Origin: Azophilus sp965200465
Lineage (GTDB): Bacteria; Pseudomonadota; Gammaproteobacteria; Pseudomonadales; Azotimanducaceae
NCBI GenBank assembly: GCA_965200465.1
Contig: OZ241358.1
Coordinates: forward strand, 744,001 to 808,000
DNA length: 64,000 bases
Reading direction: 5' to 3'
The notes under the pieces were generated by a model. That model was not told where the DNA came from. It searched no databases and saw only the letters and a program-made list of their open reading frames with translations. The position numbers were made by a program, and so were the translations under genes. Below are positions 17,163-26,353 of this stretch, in pieces (position 1 is the stretch's first letter; each line of letters opens with the position of its first letter).

Positions 17163-17207
17163 TGCTCATCTTTGCGGAGCGGCGGCTTGCTGGACTTCCA
17201 TTTGACT

Positions 17208-18443
17208 TCAGCCTTCGGCTTCGGCCTGTTGCCAAGTTTCCAGCGCCCGTGCCAGTTCCATTGGGGCCGGCACTGGGTCGATGCGCACCAGGACGCCGAT
17301 TTGCGGGTGGTCCAGGTAGTGCAGTTCGCCGCTGCGCATGGCGCGGCTTTGGCTTAGGACGACGTAGGGGAAGGGCTCCGGTTCGCTGGTCGCTGATGTC
17401 TGTGCGGAGCGCCGTGCAGGGTGCCAGAGTTCGGCTTGGAAGTGCAGGTAGCGGCCTAGGGTGATTTGCAGGGCGCCTTCCAGCGCATGGCCGCTGCCGG
17501 ACTGCGGCCCCACCTGCAGCAGCAGGGGTTCGCCGGCGTTGCGGGGCGGCGCCGGCTGCATCCAGCGCCCGTGCCAGATGACGCGCAGGTCGGGTGCCCG
17601 GCGGATGCGGCGGGCCTCCGTTCGCAGTTGCAGGGCGTTGGCGTCCAGCCAGCGATAGCTGCTTTGCCGAAGGGTGCGTTCGGCGCGGGCGGCGGCGCTC
17701 AGCAAGTCCAGCAAGGGATGCGGCGCCAGGGTGGGGTGGATCGACGGCGGTTGAACGCCTTGCCGGGGATGGCCGCCTTCAGTTTGCGGCGTCCGCACCC
17801 AACCAGTCCGGGAATCCGGACCTTTGGAAGAACGGCGGATATCGAACGGCGATGTTGCCTTTGGTGTTGCGGGGGCTTCCCCATGCACGGACGGGAAGGC
17901 GTCGTTGCCGGCGGCGGGCGGTCTTGGCGATGCCGGATTGGGGGCCGCCTCGGTTGGGGCCGAGGCGTCAGTCTGGGCATGGCTCGTCGTGGCGTTCGCG
18001 GAACCGACGGATGGCGCCGGAGGTGCGCCGCTGGCAGCGGCGTCGGCATTGATGCAGTCGGCGGTGGGCGCTTGGCACGGGTTGGAACGCCTTACTTCAA
18101 GGCGCGGAAATTCCAGGCAGGCGCGGGTGAGGGGGTCTAGCTCGGCGACTTTCCAAGGCCTTGCTTCGGCCATGGCCCGCAGGTTGGCGGGATAGGCGCG
18201 GTTGCCGGTGTACACCAAGTCCTCCGGGCTGGCCTCGGCGGCGCTGAGACGCTCGAAAATGATCACCTCGGTTGCGTACCAGCGACCGTGCAGCAGGTCT
18301 TTGGCTTCCTCAATTTCGACCGCGGCAGCCGGAAACGACGGCAGGGCCGCCAGCACCCCAAGCGCCATGCGGAGGGCTAGCATAGCCGCCGCCCGTGATC
18401 TTGGCGAATGCGCGGGCCGAACGGCGCCTGTTCGCCTGTTCAT
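17208..18443 (-). CDS. csiV: CsiV family periplasmic protein
   Basis: Periplasmic peptidoglycan-associated protein family (CsiV, DUF2803-like) usually encoded directly downstream of mfd in gammaproteobacteria. The 411-residue protein has a hydrophobic export signal (about residues 21-42, MLALRMALGVLAALPSFPAAA). The N-terminal core follows with WYATEVIIFERLSA and the C-terminal core with YLHFQAELWHP and LHYLDHPQIGVLVRIDP. A Ser/Pro/Ala-rich insert of about 130 residues in the middle makes it longer than usual. The ATG overlaps the mfd stop (ATGA); a start at 18383 would give a more standard signal peptide. Confidence 0.8.
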   Translation of the reverse strand: MNRRTGAVRPAHSPRSRAAAMLALRMALGVLAALPSFPAAAVEIEEAKDLLHGRWYATEVIIFERLSAAEASPEDLVYTGNRAYPANLRAMAEARPWKVAELDPLTRACLEFPRLEVRRSNPCQAPTADCINADAAASGAPPAPSVGSANATTSHAQTDASAPTEAAPNPASPRPPAAGNDAFPSVHGEAPATPKATSPFDIRRSSKGPDSRTGWVRTPQTEGGHPRQGVQPPSIHPTLAPHPLLDLLSAAARAERTLRQSSYRWLDANALQLRTEARRIRRAPDLRVIWHGRWMQPAPPRNAGEPLLLQVGPQSGSGHALEGALQITLGRYLHFQAELWHPARRSAQTSATSEPEPFPYVVLSQSRAMRSGELHYLDHPQIGVLVRIDPVPAPMELARALETWQQAEAEG

Positions 18444-21400
18444 CCGGCGGCGATGCCGCTTGGCTGCGCCGTCGGCCGCAACGCATGGATGAGTTGGTCG
18501 GCGAAGGCGAACCGCTCCTCCAAGTCCGGCAGGGCGCGTTTGATGCGCAGTCGCGTGGGGCCGGCCAAGCGGTAGATGTCGGGCTGCCGCTGCACTAGGC
18601 GGACGACCGCCGCCGGATCGACCCGGGCGTCCTTGCTGAACTCCACTCGGCCGCCGTTTTCGCCCAAGTCGAAGCGGCTGGCGCCGATGCGGTCCAGCCG
18701 CAGCTTCAAGGCGGTGACCCGGAACAACTGCATGAGGGGCGGCGGCAGCCGGCCGAAGCGGTCGATCAGTTCGGCGCGCAGTTCGTCCAAGGCGGCGTCG
18801 TTGGCGGCGGCGCTGATGCGCTTGTACAGCATCAGCCGCAACTGCACGTCCGGCAGGTAGTCCTCCGGGATCAGCGCGGAACAGTGCAGGTTCACCTCCT
18901 GGCTCACCGGCTGCAAGGGAGCGTCCAGGTTGGGCGGCTCGCCCTTGCGGATGGCCTTGACCGCGGCGTCCAGCATGTCCATGTACAGGGACAGGCCGAT
19001 GGACTCGATCTGGCCGGACTGCTCCTCCCCCAGCAGTTCCCCGGCGCCGCGGATCTCCAAGTCCTGGGTGGCCAAGGCGAATCCGACGCCCAACTCCCCC
19101 GCCGCTTCAATGGCCTGCAGCCGCTTCACGGAATCCCGCGTCATGGCGCTGGGGTGGGGCGTCAGCAGGTAAGCGTAGGCCTGCCGGTGGGAGCGCCCGA
19201 CGCGCCCGCGCAACTGATGCAGTTGGGCGAGGCCGAACTTGTCCGCTCGGTCGATGATGATGGTGTTGGCGTTGGGGATGTCCAAGCCGTTTTCGATGAT
19301 GGTGCTGCACACCAGCACGTTCAGGCGGCGGTGCAGGAAGTCCGCCATCACCTGCTCCAGCTGGCGCTTGGGCATCTGCCCGTGGCCGATGCCGATGTGC
19401 GCCTCCGGCGCCAGCGCCGCCACGGCCTCCGCCGCCTGCCCGATGCTGCGCACCTGATTGTGGACGTAGAAGACCTGGCCGCCGCGCATCAGCTCCCGGT
19501 TCAGCGCCTCGCGGATGATGTGGCTGTGCTTCTCGTGGACGAAGGTGTTGATGGAGAGGCGCTTGGCCGGCGGCGTGGCGATGATGGAGAAGTCGCGCAC
19601 GCCGGTCAGCGCCATGTTCAGGGTGCGGGGAATGGGCGTGGCGGTCAGGGTGAGGACGTCCGCCTGCGCCCGCAACGCCTTCAGCCGCTCCTTTTGCCGC
19701 ACGCCGAAGCGATGCTCCTCGTCAATGACGATCAGCCCCAAGTCCCTGAAGTCCAGCCCGGCGCCGAGCAGCCGGTGGGTGCCGATGAGGATGTCGATGG
19801 CGCCCTTGGCCAAGCGCTCGCCGACGGCCTTGATCTCTCCGGCGCTGCGCAGCCGGGAGGCTAGGTCGATATGCACCGGCCAATCCGCGAAGCGGTCCCG
19901 GAAGGTCTCCAAGTGCTGCTGCGCCAGCAGGGTGGTGGGAGCCAGCACGGCCACCTGCTTGCCGCTTTGCACCGCCGCGAAGGCGGCCCGCATGGCCACC
20001 TCGGTCTTGCCGAAGCCCACGTCGCCGCAGATCAGCCGGTCCGTGGGCTTGCCGGAAGCGAGGTCGGCCAGCACCGCGTCCACCGCCTTGGCTTGGTCGG
20101 CGGTCAACTCGAAGGGGAACTGGGCGGCAAAGCGTTCATGGTCGGACGGTTCGCTGCGCAGCACGGGAGCCGGACGGGCGGCGCGGCGGGCGAACACGTC
20201 CAACAGTTCGGCGGCCGCATCGACCGCCTTCTCCGCCGCCTTGCGCCGCGCCTTGGCCCATTGGTCGGAGCCTAGGCGGTGCAGGGGGGCTTGCGCCTCG
20301 TCCGCCCCGGCGTAGCGGGCGATCAGGTGCAGGGAGGTGACCGGCACGTACAGCTTGGCCTCTTCGGCATACTCCAAGGCGAGGTATTCGCTGATCACCC
20401 CATCGACGTTCAGGGTTTGCAGGCCCCGATAGCGGCCGATGCCGTGCTCCTGATGCACCACCGGCGCCCCGATGGAAAGCTCGGTGAGGTTGCGGATGAT
20501 CTGCTCCGGGTCCAGGGCGCGGGCGCCGCTGATGCGCTCCTCGGCGGGGCGGCGTCCGAAAATCTGGCTTTCGGTGATGAGGATGGCGTCCCTAAGACAG
20601 AGGCCCTGGTCGATGGGAGCCACGGCGAGCCCCGCCTGGCAGCCGCGCTCGCGGAAGTCCGCCCAGCCCTCGCAGTCCGCCGGATGCAGGCCGGCCTTGT
20701 TGAGAAACTCCTCCAGCAGGGTGCGCCGCCCGGCGCTTTCGGCGGTGAACAGCACCGGAATTTCCGGGTTGGCGGCCAGAAAGTCCTTGAGCGGCCGCGC
20801 CGGAACCTTCAAGCGGGCGTTGGCCTGCACATCCGGCAAGGGCTTGGCGTCGAAGCGTACTTGGTGCTTGCCCTGTTCGCCAAGGCTGATGCGCGGATGC
20901 CGGCGCAGCAGGCCGTTCAGTTCGTCCGGGTGCAGGTATAGGTCGGCAGGCGGCAGGATGGGCCGCTCGAGGTCACCGGAAAGGCTTTGGTGGCGGCTGT
21001 GTACCTGCTCCCAAAAGCGGGCGACGGCGCCCTTGATGCCGGGCTGCTGCAGGATCAGGGTGTTTTCCGGCAAGTGGTCGAACAGACTGGCCAAACCCTC
21101 GCTGCGGTCGAAGAACAGCGGCAGGTAGTGCTCCACCCCGTTGGGCGCAATGCCGGCGGAGACGTCCTGATAGACCGGGCAGCGCCGCACATCGACGTTG
21201 AAGGCGTCGTGCCAGTTGCCGCGGAAGCGGGCGATGCCGGCGGCGTCAAAGGGGAACTCCTTGGCCGGCAGCATCTCGAGGCGCTGGATGCGCTCCGTGG
21301 TCATCTGGGTTTCGACGTCGAAGTGGCGCAGGGTGTCGATCTCGTCGTCAAACAGATCGATGCGCACCGGCTGGGCGTGGCCCATTGGGTAGATGTCCAT

Positions 21401-21931
21401 CAGGGCGCCGCGCACGGCGAACTCGCCGCGTTGGCTGACCGTCTCCACCGCCAGATAGCCGGCGGCCTGCAGGCGGCTGCGCTGCTCGTGCAGGTCGAAG
21501 CACTGCCCCACGGCCAAGGACATGGCCTGCCCGTCAATGTAGCTGCGCGGCGGCAGGCGCTGCATCAGGGTGGCGGCCGGCACCACCAGGGCGCCCGGTT
21601 GGGCGCAGGGCAGCCGCTGCAAGGCGGCGAGCCGTTCGGAGATGATGTCCTGATGGGGCGAGAAGGCGTCGTAGGGCAAGGTCTCCCAAGCGGGAAAGTG
21701 CAGAATGGGTGCCGCTCCCACGCCGTAGAAGGCCAACTCCTCCAAGCGCCGCCTAGCCGCCGCCGCGTCAACCGCAATGATGAGGGTCAGCCCCGGATGG
21801 GCGGCGACGGCGCTGGCGGCGTAGCAACCGGCCGCTCCATCGGCCAGCCCAACCCAAGCGCGCCGCTCTCCCGGTGCCGCCGGCAGCGCATCGGCGGGCA
21901 GGGGTTGCAATGCTGGTTGGGGCAGGGGCAT
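18440..21931 (-). CDS. mfd: Transcription-repair coupling factor Mfd
   Basis: DNA translocase that removes stalled RNA polymerase from lesions and recruits UvrA. The 1163-residue protein has the UvrB-like N-terminal module, the RNA-polymerase-interacting CarD-like domain (PVVHQEHGIGRYRGL), and the RecG-type motor with Walker A GDVGFGKTE, the DEEH box LIVIDEEHRFG, TATPIPRTL and motif VI QLRGRVGRSHRQ. The TRCF C-terminal domain (PEDYLPDVQLRLMLYKRI) is also present. Length is standard (E. coli Mfd is 1148). The ATG at 21931 follows no strong ribosome site but gives a standard N-terminus. Confidence 0.97.
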   Translation of the reverse strand: MPLPQPALQPLPADALPAAPGERRAWVGLADGAAGCYAASAVAAHPGLTLIIAVDAAAARRRLEELAFYGVGAAPILHFPAWETLPYDAFSPHQDIISERLAALQRLPCAQPGALVVPAATLMQRLPPRSYIDGQAMSLAVGQCFDLHEQRSRLQAAGYLAVETVSQRGEFAVRGALMDIYPMGHAQPVRIDLFDDEIDTLRHFDVETQMTTERIQRLEMLPAKEFPFDAAGIARFRGNWHDAFNVDVRRCPVYQDVSAGIAPNGVEHYLPLFFDRSEGLASLFDHLPENTLILQQPGIKGAVARFWEQVHSRHQSLSGDLERPILPPADLYLHPDELNGLLRRHPRISLGEQGKHQVRFDAKPLPDVQANARLKVPARPLKDFLAANPEIPVLFTAESAGRRTLLEEFLNKAGLHPADCEGWADFRERGCQAGLAVAPIDQGLCLRDAILITESQIFGRRPAEERISGARALDPEQIIRNLTELSIGAPVVHQEHGIGRYRGLQTLNVDGVISEYLALEYAEEAKLYVPVTSLHLIARYAGADEAQAPLHRLGSDQWAKARRKAAEKAVDAAAELLDVFARRAARPAPVLRSEPSDHERFAAQFPFELTADQAKAVDAVLADLASGKPTDRLICGDVGFGKTEVAMRAAFAAVQSGKQVAVLAPTTLLAQQHLETFRDRFADWPVHIDLASRLRSAGEIKAVGERLAKGAIDILIGTHRLLGAGLDFRDLGLIVIDEEHRFGVRQKERLKALRAQADVLTLTATPIPRTLNMALTGVRDFSIIATPPAKRLSINTFVHEKHSHIIREALNRELMRGGQVFYVHNQVRSIGQAAEAVAALAPEAHIGIGHGQMPKRQLEQVMADFLHRRLNVLVCSTIIENGLDIPNANTIIIDRADKFGLAQLHQLRGRVGRSHRQAYAYLLTPHPSAMTRDSVKRLQAIEAAGELGVGFALATQDLEIRGAGELLGEEQSGQIESIGLSLYMDMLDAAVKAIRKGEPPNLDAPLQPVSQEVNLHCSALIPEDYLPDVQLRLMLYKRISAAANDAALDELRAELIDRFGRLPPPLMQLFRVTALKLRLDRIGASRFDLGENGGRVEFSKDARVDPAAVVRLVQRQPDIYRLAGPTRLRIKRALPDLEERFAFADQLIHALRPTAQPSGIAAG

Positions 21932-22074
21932 TGGGAGGGCACGTCAGCGTGAAGGCGATGGCGGCATTGTAGCCCGGAAGCCCTGCGGCAGTCTCGATTG
22001 CCCGGGGCGCCCCGCCCGTAGCCCTCTAGTCGATCTGATTGAGCACCCCGGCAAGCGCCTATACGCTGGAATTG

Positions 22075-22111
22075 CCCCCTAAGATGACACCTACATGTTG
22101 ATTTTAGGGGG
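22075..22111. repeat. 8-bp palindrome before a broken ATPase gene
   Basis: CCCCCTAA (22075-22082) and TTAGGGGG (22104-22111) form inverted arms 21 bases apart, 5 bases before the ATG of the ATPase remnant. It could be an operator or a stem in the leader. The rest of the 470-base mfd to RES gap carries only the remnant gene below and an AT-rich stretch. Confidence 0.45.
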
Positions 22112-22116
22112 TCTGA

Positions 22117-22344
22117 ATGGATAGCCTACTCCACATGCACCGCCATCAATTGCAGAATTTGAACGCTTGGCTGCGCTGTCCCGGGCGCGAGCCGCTGTCA
22201 TCCGCGGGGTGCGGCAGGTGGGCAAGTCCATGTTGGTGGAGCTATTCTGCGCATCCGCAGGCAGGGACCCCGTCGCCGTCAATCTGGAACGCCAAGCGGA
22301 TCTTGCCGAGGCTTCTGGAAAATCTGGCGGAAATTTTCCAATAA
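22117..22344 (+). pseudogene. Fragment of an AAA_14/DUF4143-type ATPase, frameshifted
   Basis: The ATG frame gives MDSLLHMHRHQLQNL, then the similarity moves to the next frame: FERLAALSRARAAVIRGVRQ, VGKSMLVELFCASAGRDPVA and VNLERQADL. GVRQVGKS is the Walker A loop of the AAA_14 ATPases that carry a C-terminal DUF4143 nuclease-like domain. One base shift near 22160 and loss of everything after about 60 residues show the gene is dead. It lies just after the palindrome at 22075. Confidence 0.6.
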
Positions 22345-22402
22345 TTATATGTAAATCAAAAGGTTAACAAGGCCTTCTTGACGAACGCCGGGGCTTCAGG
22401 CG

Positions 22403-23050
22403 TCAATCGTCTTCATGCAGAAATGTTTCCCCTGTTTGGGGATCGTAGGTAATCGATACGAGTCCGCCCTCACGGAGGTTGCTGACCGCCTGTCTTGTGA
22501 ACGCGGGCAAGTTTGTGCCACCCGGGTTCCTCACTGACGGCACCAAGAGGCCATTTAAGTTAGCAGCCACAGCCTCAACGCCCAATTCGTTGCAGAACCG
22601 GTAATCATTGTCGTGCGTGAGGGCCGGCCATTCCGTTTGCTTGGGTCGCAAGTCTTTCACGTCGCCGTTGAATTGGTATGAAAAGCGCACATACCAAGCA
22701 GTTCGTGCATAAGCGGGCCTGCCAGAAACTTGGTTGGAAAACCAGTGCTTAATTTCTGCTTCCGCAGTCGGGGCTTCCATGGACCCATAGAGCACTGGGA
22801 AAGAACCATCCGAAAAACGTGTGGCGTAGCGGGTCCTTGCTAACCGGGGTTTGGGCTTGAAAACCCTGTCAACAAGATCTTCTGGCTGGATTATGGGGCC
22901 CCGAGTCTCCAGAAATTGCAGTGCTTCTTCAATGCCCCCCTTGCTAAGCCCCTGCTCCTGAAAAAATTCCAATAATTTTGGATGCCGTGCCAAGCGAATC
23001 AACTCTGCCTGCTCGGTGCGGATGGGAATCGTCTCAAGCACGCCTACCAA
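22403..23050 (-). CDS. RES domain toxin (NAD-degrading, MbcT-like)
   Basis: RES-domain proteins of this type are toxins that deplete NAD+ and are held by an Xre/MbcA antitoxin. The 215-residue protein has the core RYATRFSDGSFPVLYGSMEA followed by PTAEAEIKHW, and later NLNGLLVPSVRNPGGTNL, the conserved Arg, Tyr, Glu and Ser positions of the domain. A helical N-terminus of about 65 residues precedes the core. Its start overlaps the antitoxin stop by 7 bases. GC content here is clearly lower than in neighbouring mfd, pointing to horizontal origin. Confidence 0.85.
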   Translation of the reverse strand: MVGVLETIPIRTEQAELIRLARHPKLLEFFQEQGLSKGGIEEALQFLETRGPIIQPEDLVDRVFKPKPRLARTRYATRFSDGSFPVLYGSMEAPTAEAEIKHWFSNQVSGRPAYARTAWYVRFSYQFNGDVKDLRPKQTEWPALTHDNDYRFCNELGVEAVAANLNGLLVPSVRNPGGTNLPAFTRQAVSNLREGGLVSITYDPQTGETFLHEDD

Positions 23051-23652
23051 CCTGTTGCTGCTTCAACGTATTCCTTGACGAGCAGTAGGTTTTCCATGGA
23101 CCCTTCCAGCAGAAGTTGCATAGGCACTTTGCCGTCCAATGGGTCCTGTGGTTCCCGAAGCCAGTCATTCTCCACTCCTTCGTCTTGAAACCATGCGGAC
23201 AGGGCCATCCTTATCTGGATTAAGTAGGCGAGCCGATCCTTGGCGTCGCGTCCTCTAAGCGCCGTGTGCCCCGCCAGCACATCTACGGCGTATCCTCTGT
23301 CGGAAGGCTCCAATCCGAGTAGGGGGATCACATCCGCTGTATCCAACCGCCAAGTTTCCAGAATCTTATTGAGGAGTTGGATGGGGCCGGTTAATGCCGT
23401 GACAACCGGGGGCGCTGGTGCGGCTGGCGAAGAGTATTCCTCAATTGGGTCTGAGTAAAAGTCGCTCAACGCTTCCTGTAGCTGCGGCTTCCCTAACTCT
23501 TGGAATGAGCGATGTTTTCTGGTTCGCTTAGGAAACTCAGATGGTGGGGAGGATTTCCTGTCGTGCGAATACGATTCATCCTGATCCCAAGCATAGGTTT
23601 CCCCTAAGCTCTCCCAGGATTGCGGTTCCGCCATTGCAGCGTCCATGTTCAT
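23044..23652 (-). CDS. MbcA/ParS/Xre-type antitoxin of the RES toxin
   Basis: 202-residue protein encoded directly upstream of, and overlapping, the RES toxin, the usual antitoxin position. The C-terminal 110 residues match the MbcA/ParS/Xre toxin-binding region: LNKILETWRLDTADVIPLLG, LIQIRMALSAWFQDEGVEN, DWLREPQDPLDGKVPMQLLL and the closing GSMENLLLVKEYVE. The first 85 residues are polar and look disordered (many Ser, Pro, Asp), which is unusual; typical partners are about 140 residues. Its own ATG overlaps the stop of the gene upstream by ATGA, so three genes are coupled. Confidence 0.8.
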   Translation of the reverse strand: MNMDAAMAEPQSWESLGETYAWDQDESYSHDRKSSPPSEFPKRTRKHRSFQELGKPQLQEALSDFYSDPIEEYSSPAAPAPPVVTALTGPIQLLNKILETWRLDTADVIPLLGLEPSDRGYAVDVLAGHTALRGRDAKDRLAYLIQIRMALSAWFQDEGVENDWLREPQDPLDGKVPMQLLLEGSMENLLLVKEYVEAATGW

Positions 23653-24374
23653 TCCGCACCTCCCATGTTAAAAAGGGGATTGGCCGCGTCAAGGCCGATT
23701 CCGCTAAGAAAGGTCGATAACAAGCGCTCCGTGTGCAGGAGCTTGTCTTTTAGACTTCGAATTGCCGTGCCCTCGGAGTACCAAAGGCGGCAAGACACTG
23801 ACAATTGCAGTGGATCCTTTGCCCTTCCATGGGCGGAAAAGAGAGCTCTCCACCCCTCTTCATCATTATCTAAGTCAAGATTCACTCGCGAATAGGCGCG
23901 CATGCTGCCGAACGCATCCAAGTCTCCCTTGAAGCTAGGCTTTGTCACCCGGGAGAGATGTTGGTCCGCGCTTGTTGCTGTTTCGCCCAGCCGGAGGGGC
24001 AAGGTTAACTTGAATGTCGCCGTGCTCACTGTGAGGTCGGGAAAGACCTTTTTGAGGGTCCGTTCGCTCAACGAAATGCAGTCCCTGCAAATCCCCGCTT
24101 GCCTTTCATTTTGCAAGGACTTGAAGCTTACGGACAACCCGTCCACACTGACGTCAATTAGCCCATACCCGCCGAATACATCGATCCCCACCCGCAGTTC
24201 GGAAAGCTGCCCCCCCTTGGATATCCACATGTCTTCCGAGCGAATCGGATACTTGGAACTGAATCCATCATGAAAGCACCTCAATGCCTTGGTGCTGCGG
24301 TCAGCCAAGTCAAACAGCGGGGCCGAAAAATCGGCCTCGTACTCGACTCCCACTCGTTTTACAGCCACTCGCAT
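23649..24374 (-). CDS. Unknown protein, first gene of the RES toxin operon
   Basis: 241-residue soluble protein, no family recognised. It overlaps the antitoxin gene by four bases (ATGA), so it is translated together with the toxin pair. It starts MRVAVKRVGVEYEADFSAPL and is rich in alternating hydrophobic residues, suggesting mostly beta strands, with a short helical end RSLKDKLLHTERLLSTFL. There is no signal peptide, membrane segment or known catalytic motif. Its GC is as low as that of the toxin pair, so the three probably moved together. Possible roles are a third regulator, a sensor of the trigger, or a chaperone of the antitoxin; none can be shown from sequence. Confidence 0.6.
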   Translation of the reverse strand: MRVAVKRVGVEYEADFSAPLFDLADRSTKALRCFHDGFSSKYPIRSEDMWISKGGQLSELRVGIDVFGGYGLIDVSVDGLSVSFKSLQNERQAGICRDCISLSERTLKKVFPDLTVSTATFKLTLPLRLGETATSADQHLSRVTKPSFKGDLDAFGSMRAYSRVNLDLDNDEEGWRALFSAHGRAKDPLQLSVSCRLWYSEGTAIRSLKDKLLHTERLLSTFLSGIGLDAANPLFNMGGAE

Positions 24375-24568
24375 CAGGATGCCTCCGGTTTAGCCGCCAT
24401 AGCGCCTTTGGGCCGTTTATGCCCTCCAGCTCCCTGCTTGGCGTTGAGAATAGGCTAAAATACGCGAAAACCAAGCGCAAGGCTTCCTAAACGCGGTGCA
24501 AAACGGTAAAGTGCGCCCTGCGTTGAAGCAGCCGACCGTTTCGGAGCCTTGGCCCTGCCGCTAAAGCC

Positions 24569-26353
24569 ATGAAGCCGACCGACATCCTCGATCCCAACTA
24601 CTTCCACAAGGTGGTGGACTGCCAGTGGGCCTGCCCGGCGCACACGCCCGTGCCGGAGTACATCCGCCTGATCGCCCAGGAGCGCTACACCGAAGCCTAC
24701 ATGCTGAACTGGGACAGCAACGTCTTTCCCGGCATTCTCGGCCGCACTTGCGACCGGCCTTGCGAACCGGCCTGCCGGCGGGTGCGCACGGAGGAGAGGC
24801 CGGTGGCCATCTGCCGCCTCAAGCGGGTGGCGGCGGACCACAAGGGGGACATCTCCGCCTATCTGCCCCGGGTGCCCACGCGCAAGAACGGCAAGCGCAT
24901 CGCCCTGTTGGGGGCCGGCCCCGCATCGCTGGCGGTGGCGCGGGACCTGCTGCCCTTGGGCTACGAAGTGCATTTGTTCGAGAAGGACCCGGCCGGCGGC
25001 GGCATGATGCGCAGCCAGATTCCCGCCTTCCGCCTGCCGGCGGACGTGCTGGAGGAGGAGGTGGACCTCATCCTCAACATGGGCGTGCAATGCCACTTCA
25101 ACCACGAGATCGCCAGCATGAAGGAGATGCTGGCGATGGACTTTGACGCCTACTTCGTCGGCACCGGGGCGCCGCGGGGGCGGGACCTGGACCTGCCGGG
25201 CCGTCGGGAGGTGGACGAGCACATCTCCATCGGCATCGACTGGCTGTCCAGCGTCGCCTTCGGCCATACGGACGCCATCTCCGGGGACGTCATCGTCATG
25301 GGCGGCGGCAACACGGCCATGGACTGCTGCCGCACCTCCAAGCGCTTGGGCGCGAGCAGCGTCAGCGTGGTGGTGCGCTCCGCCTTCGAGGTGATGAAGG
25401 CGTCGGACTGGGAGAAGGAGGACGCCATGAGCGAGGGCATCCCCATCATCAACAACCGTCCGCCCAAGGAGTTCGTGCATGAGAACGGCAAGCTGAAGGG
25501 CGTCCTGTTCGGCTGCGTCAAGCCCGTCAAGGGGGAGGGTGGGCGGCTGCGCTACGAGCCGAGCGGCGAGCCGGACGTCTTCCTCAAAGCGGACCGCATC
25601 CTCATGGCCATCGGCCAGGAGAACCACTGCCCCTGGATCGAGCGGGACGTGGGCATTCAGTTCGACAAGTGGGACTGCCCCATCCTCGATGAGACCACCC
25701 TGCAATCCACCCATCCCAAGGTGTTCTTCGGCGGGGACAGCGCCTTCGGCCCGGAGAACATCATCTGGGCCTCCGCCCACGCCCACCAGGCGGCCGTCTC
25801 CATCCATCTGTTCTGCCAAGGGCAGGATCTGAAAAAGGACCGGCCGCCCGAAGGGGTGAACCTGCTCAGCACCAAGATGGGCATCCACGAATGGAGCTAC
25901 GACAGCGAGCACGACCCTTCGCTGCGCCATCTGGTGCCCCATGCGGACAAAAAGCAGGCCTTGGGCAACATCAAGATCGAGGTGGAGCTGGGCTTCGACC
26001 GGCGCTTAGGGGCCAAGGAGGCGCAGCGCTGCCTGAACTGCGACGTGCAGACGGTGTTCACCGACCGGCTGTGCATCGAGTGCGACGCCTGCGTTGACAT
26101 CTGCCCCATGGACTGCATCTCCTTCACCGCCAACGGCGAGGAGGACGAAATGCGTCAGCGCCTGACCGCGCCGGCCCTGAACGCCGAGCAGGACCTCTAC
26201 GTCTCCGGGGAATTGCCCACCGGCCGGGTGATGGTCAAGGACGAGGACCTGTGCCTGCACTGCAGCCTGTGCGCGGAGCGTTGCCCCACCAACGCCTGGG
26301 ACATGCAGCGCTCCGTGGTGCATGTGCCGCAACTGGGGTCCTGCGCGGTATGA
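24569..26353 (+). CDS. FAD-dependent pyridine nucleotide oxidoreductase with 4Fe-4S domains (GltD-like), Kor partner
   Basis: 594-residue electron-transfer flavoprotein. An N-terminal Fe-S helical domain (CQWACPAHTPVPEY, TCDRPCEPACRR) is followed by two nucleotide-binding folds: FAD site LLGAGPASLAVA at about 112 and NAD(P)H site VMGGGNTAMDC at about 248. The C-terminal domain binds two 4Fe-4S clusters (CIECDACVDICP and CLHCSLCAERCP). The layout resembles the small subunit of glutamate synthase with a ferredoxin tail. The stop overlaps the korA start (ATGA), so it probably links NAD(P)H to the 2-oxoacid oxidoreductase, as known for NADP-linked 2-oxoglutarate oxidoreductases of Azoarcus/Thauera. 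The physiological direction is inferred. Confidence 0.85.
   Translation: MKPTDILDPNYFHKVVDCQWACPAHTPVPEYIRLIAQERYTEAYMLNWDSNVFPGILGRTCDRPCEPACRRVRTEERPVAICRLKRVAADHKGDISAYLPRVPTRKNGKRIALLGAGPASLAVARDLLPLGYEVHLFEKDPAGGGMMRSQIPAFRLPADVLEEEVDLILNMGVQCHFNHEIASMKEMLAMDFDAYFVGTGAPRGRDLDLPGRREVDEHISIGIDWLSSVAFGHTDAISGDVIVMGGGNTAMDCCRTSKRLGASSVSVVVRSAFEVMKASDWEKEDAMSEGIPIINNRPPKEFVHENGKLKGVLFGCVKPVKGEGGRLRYEPSGEPDVFLKADRILMAIGQENHCPWIERDVGIQFDKWDCPILDETTLQSTHPKVFFGGDSAFGPENIIWASAHAHQAAVSIHLFCQGQDLKKDRPPEGVNLLSTKMGIHEWSYDSEHDPSLRHLVPHADKKQALGNIKIEVELGFDRRLGAKEAQRCLNCDVQTVFTDRLCIECDACVDICPMDCISFTANGEEDEMRQRLTAPALNAEQDLYVSGELPTGRVMVKDEDLCLHCSLCAERCPTNAWDMQRSVVHVPQLGSCAV

Noticed and set aside
24455..25942. 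495-codon open frame antisense to the GltD-like flavoprotein gene
   Set aside because: His/Val/Asp-rich product without motifs; the opposite strand encodes a clear enzyme.
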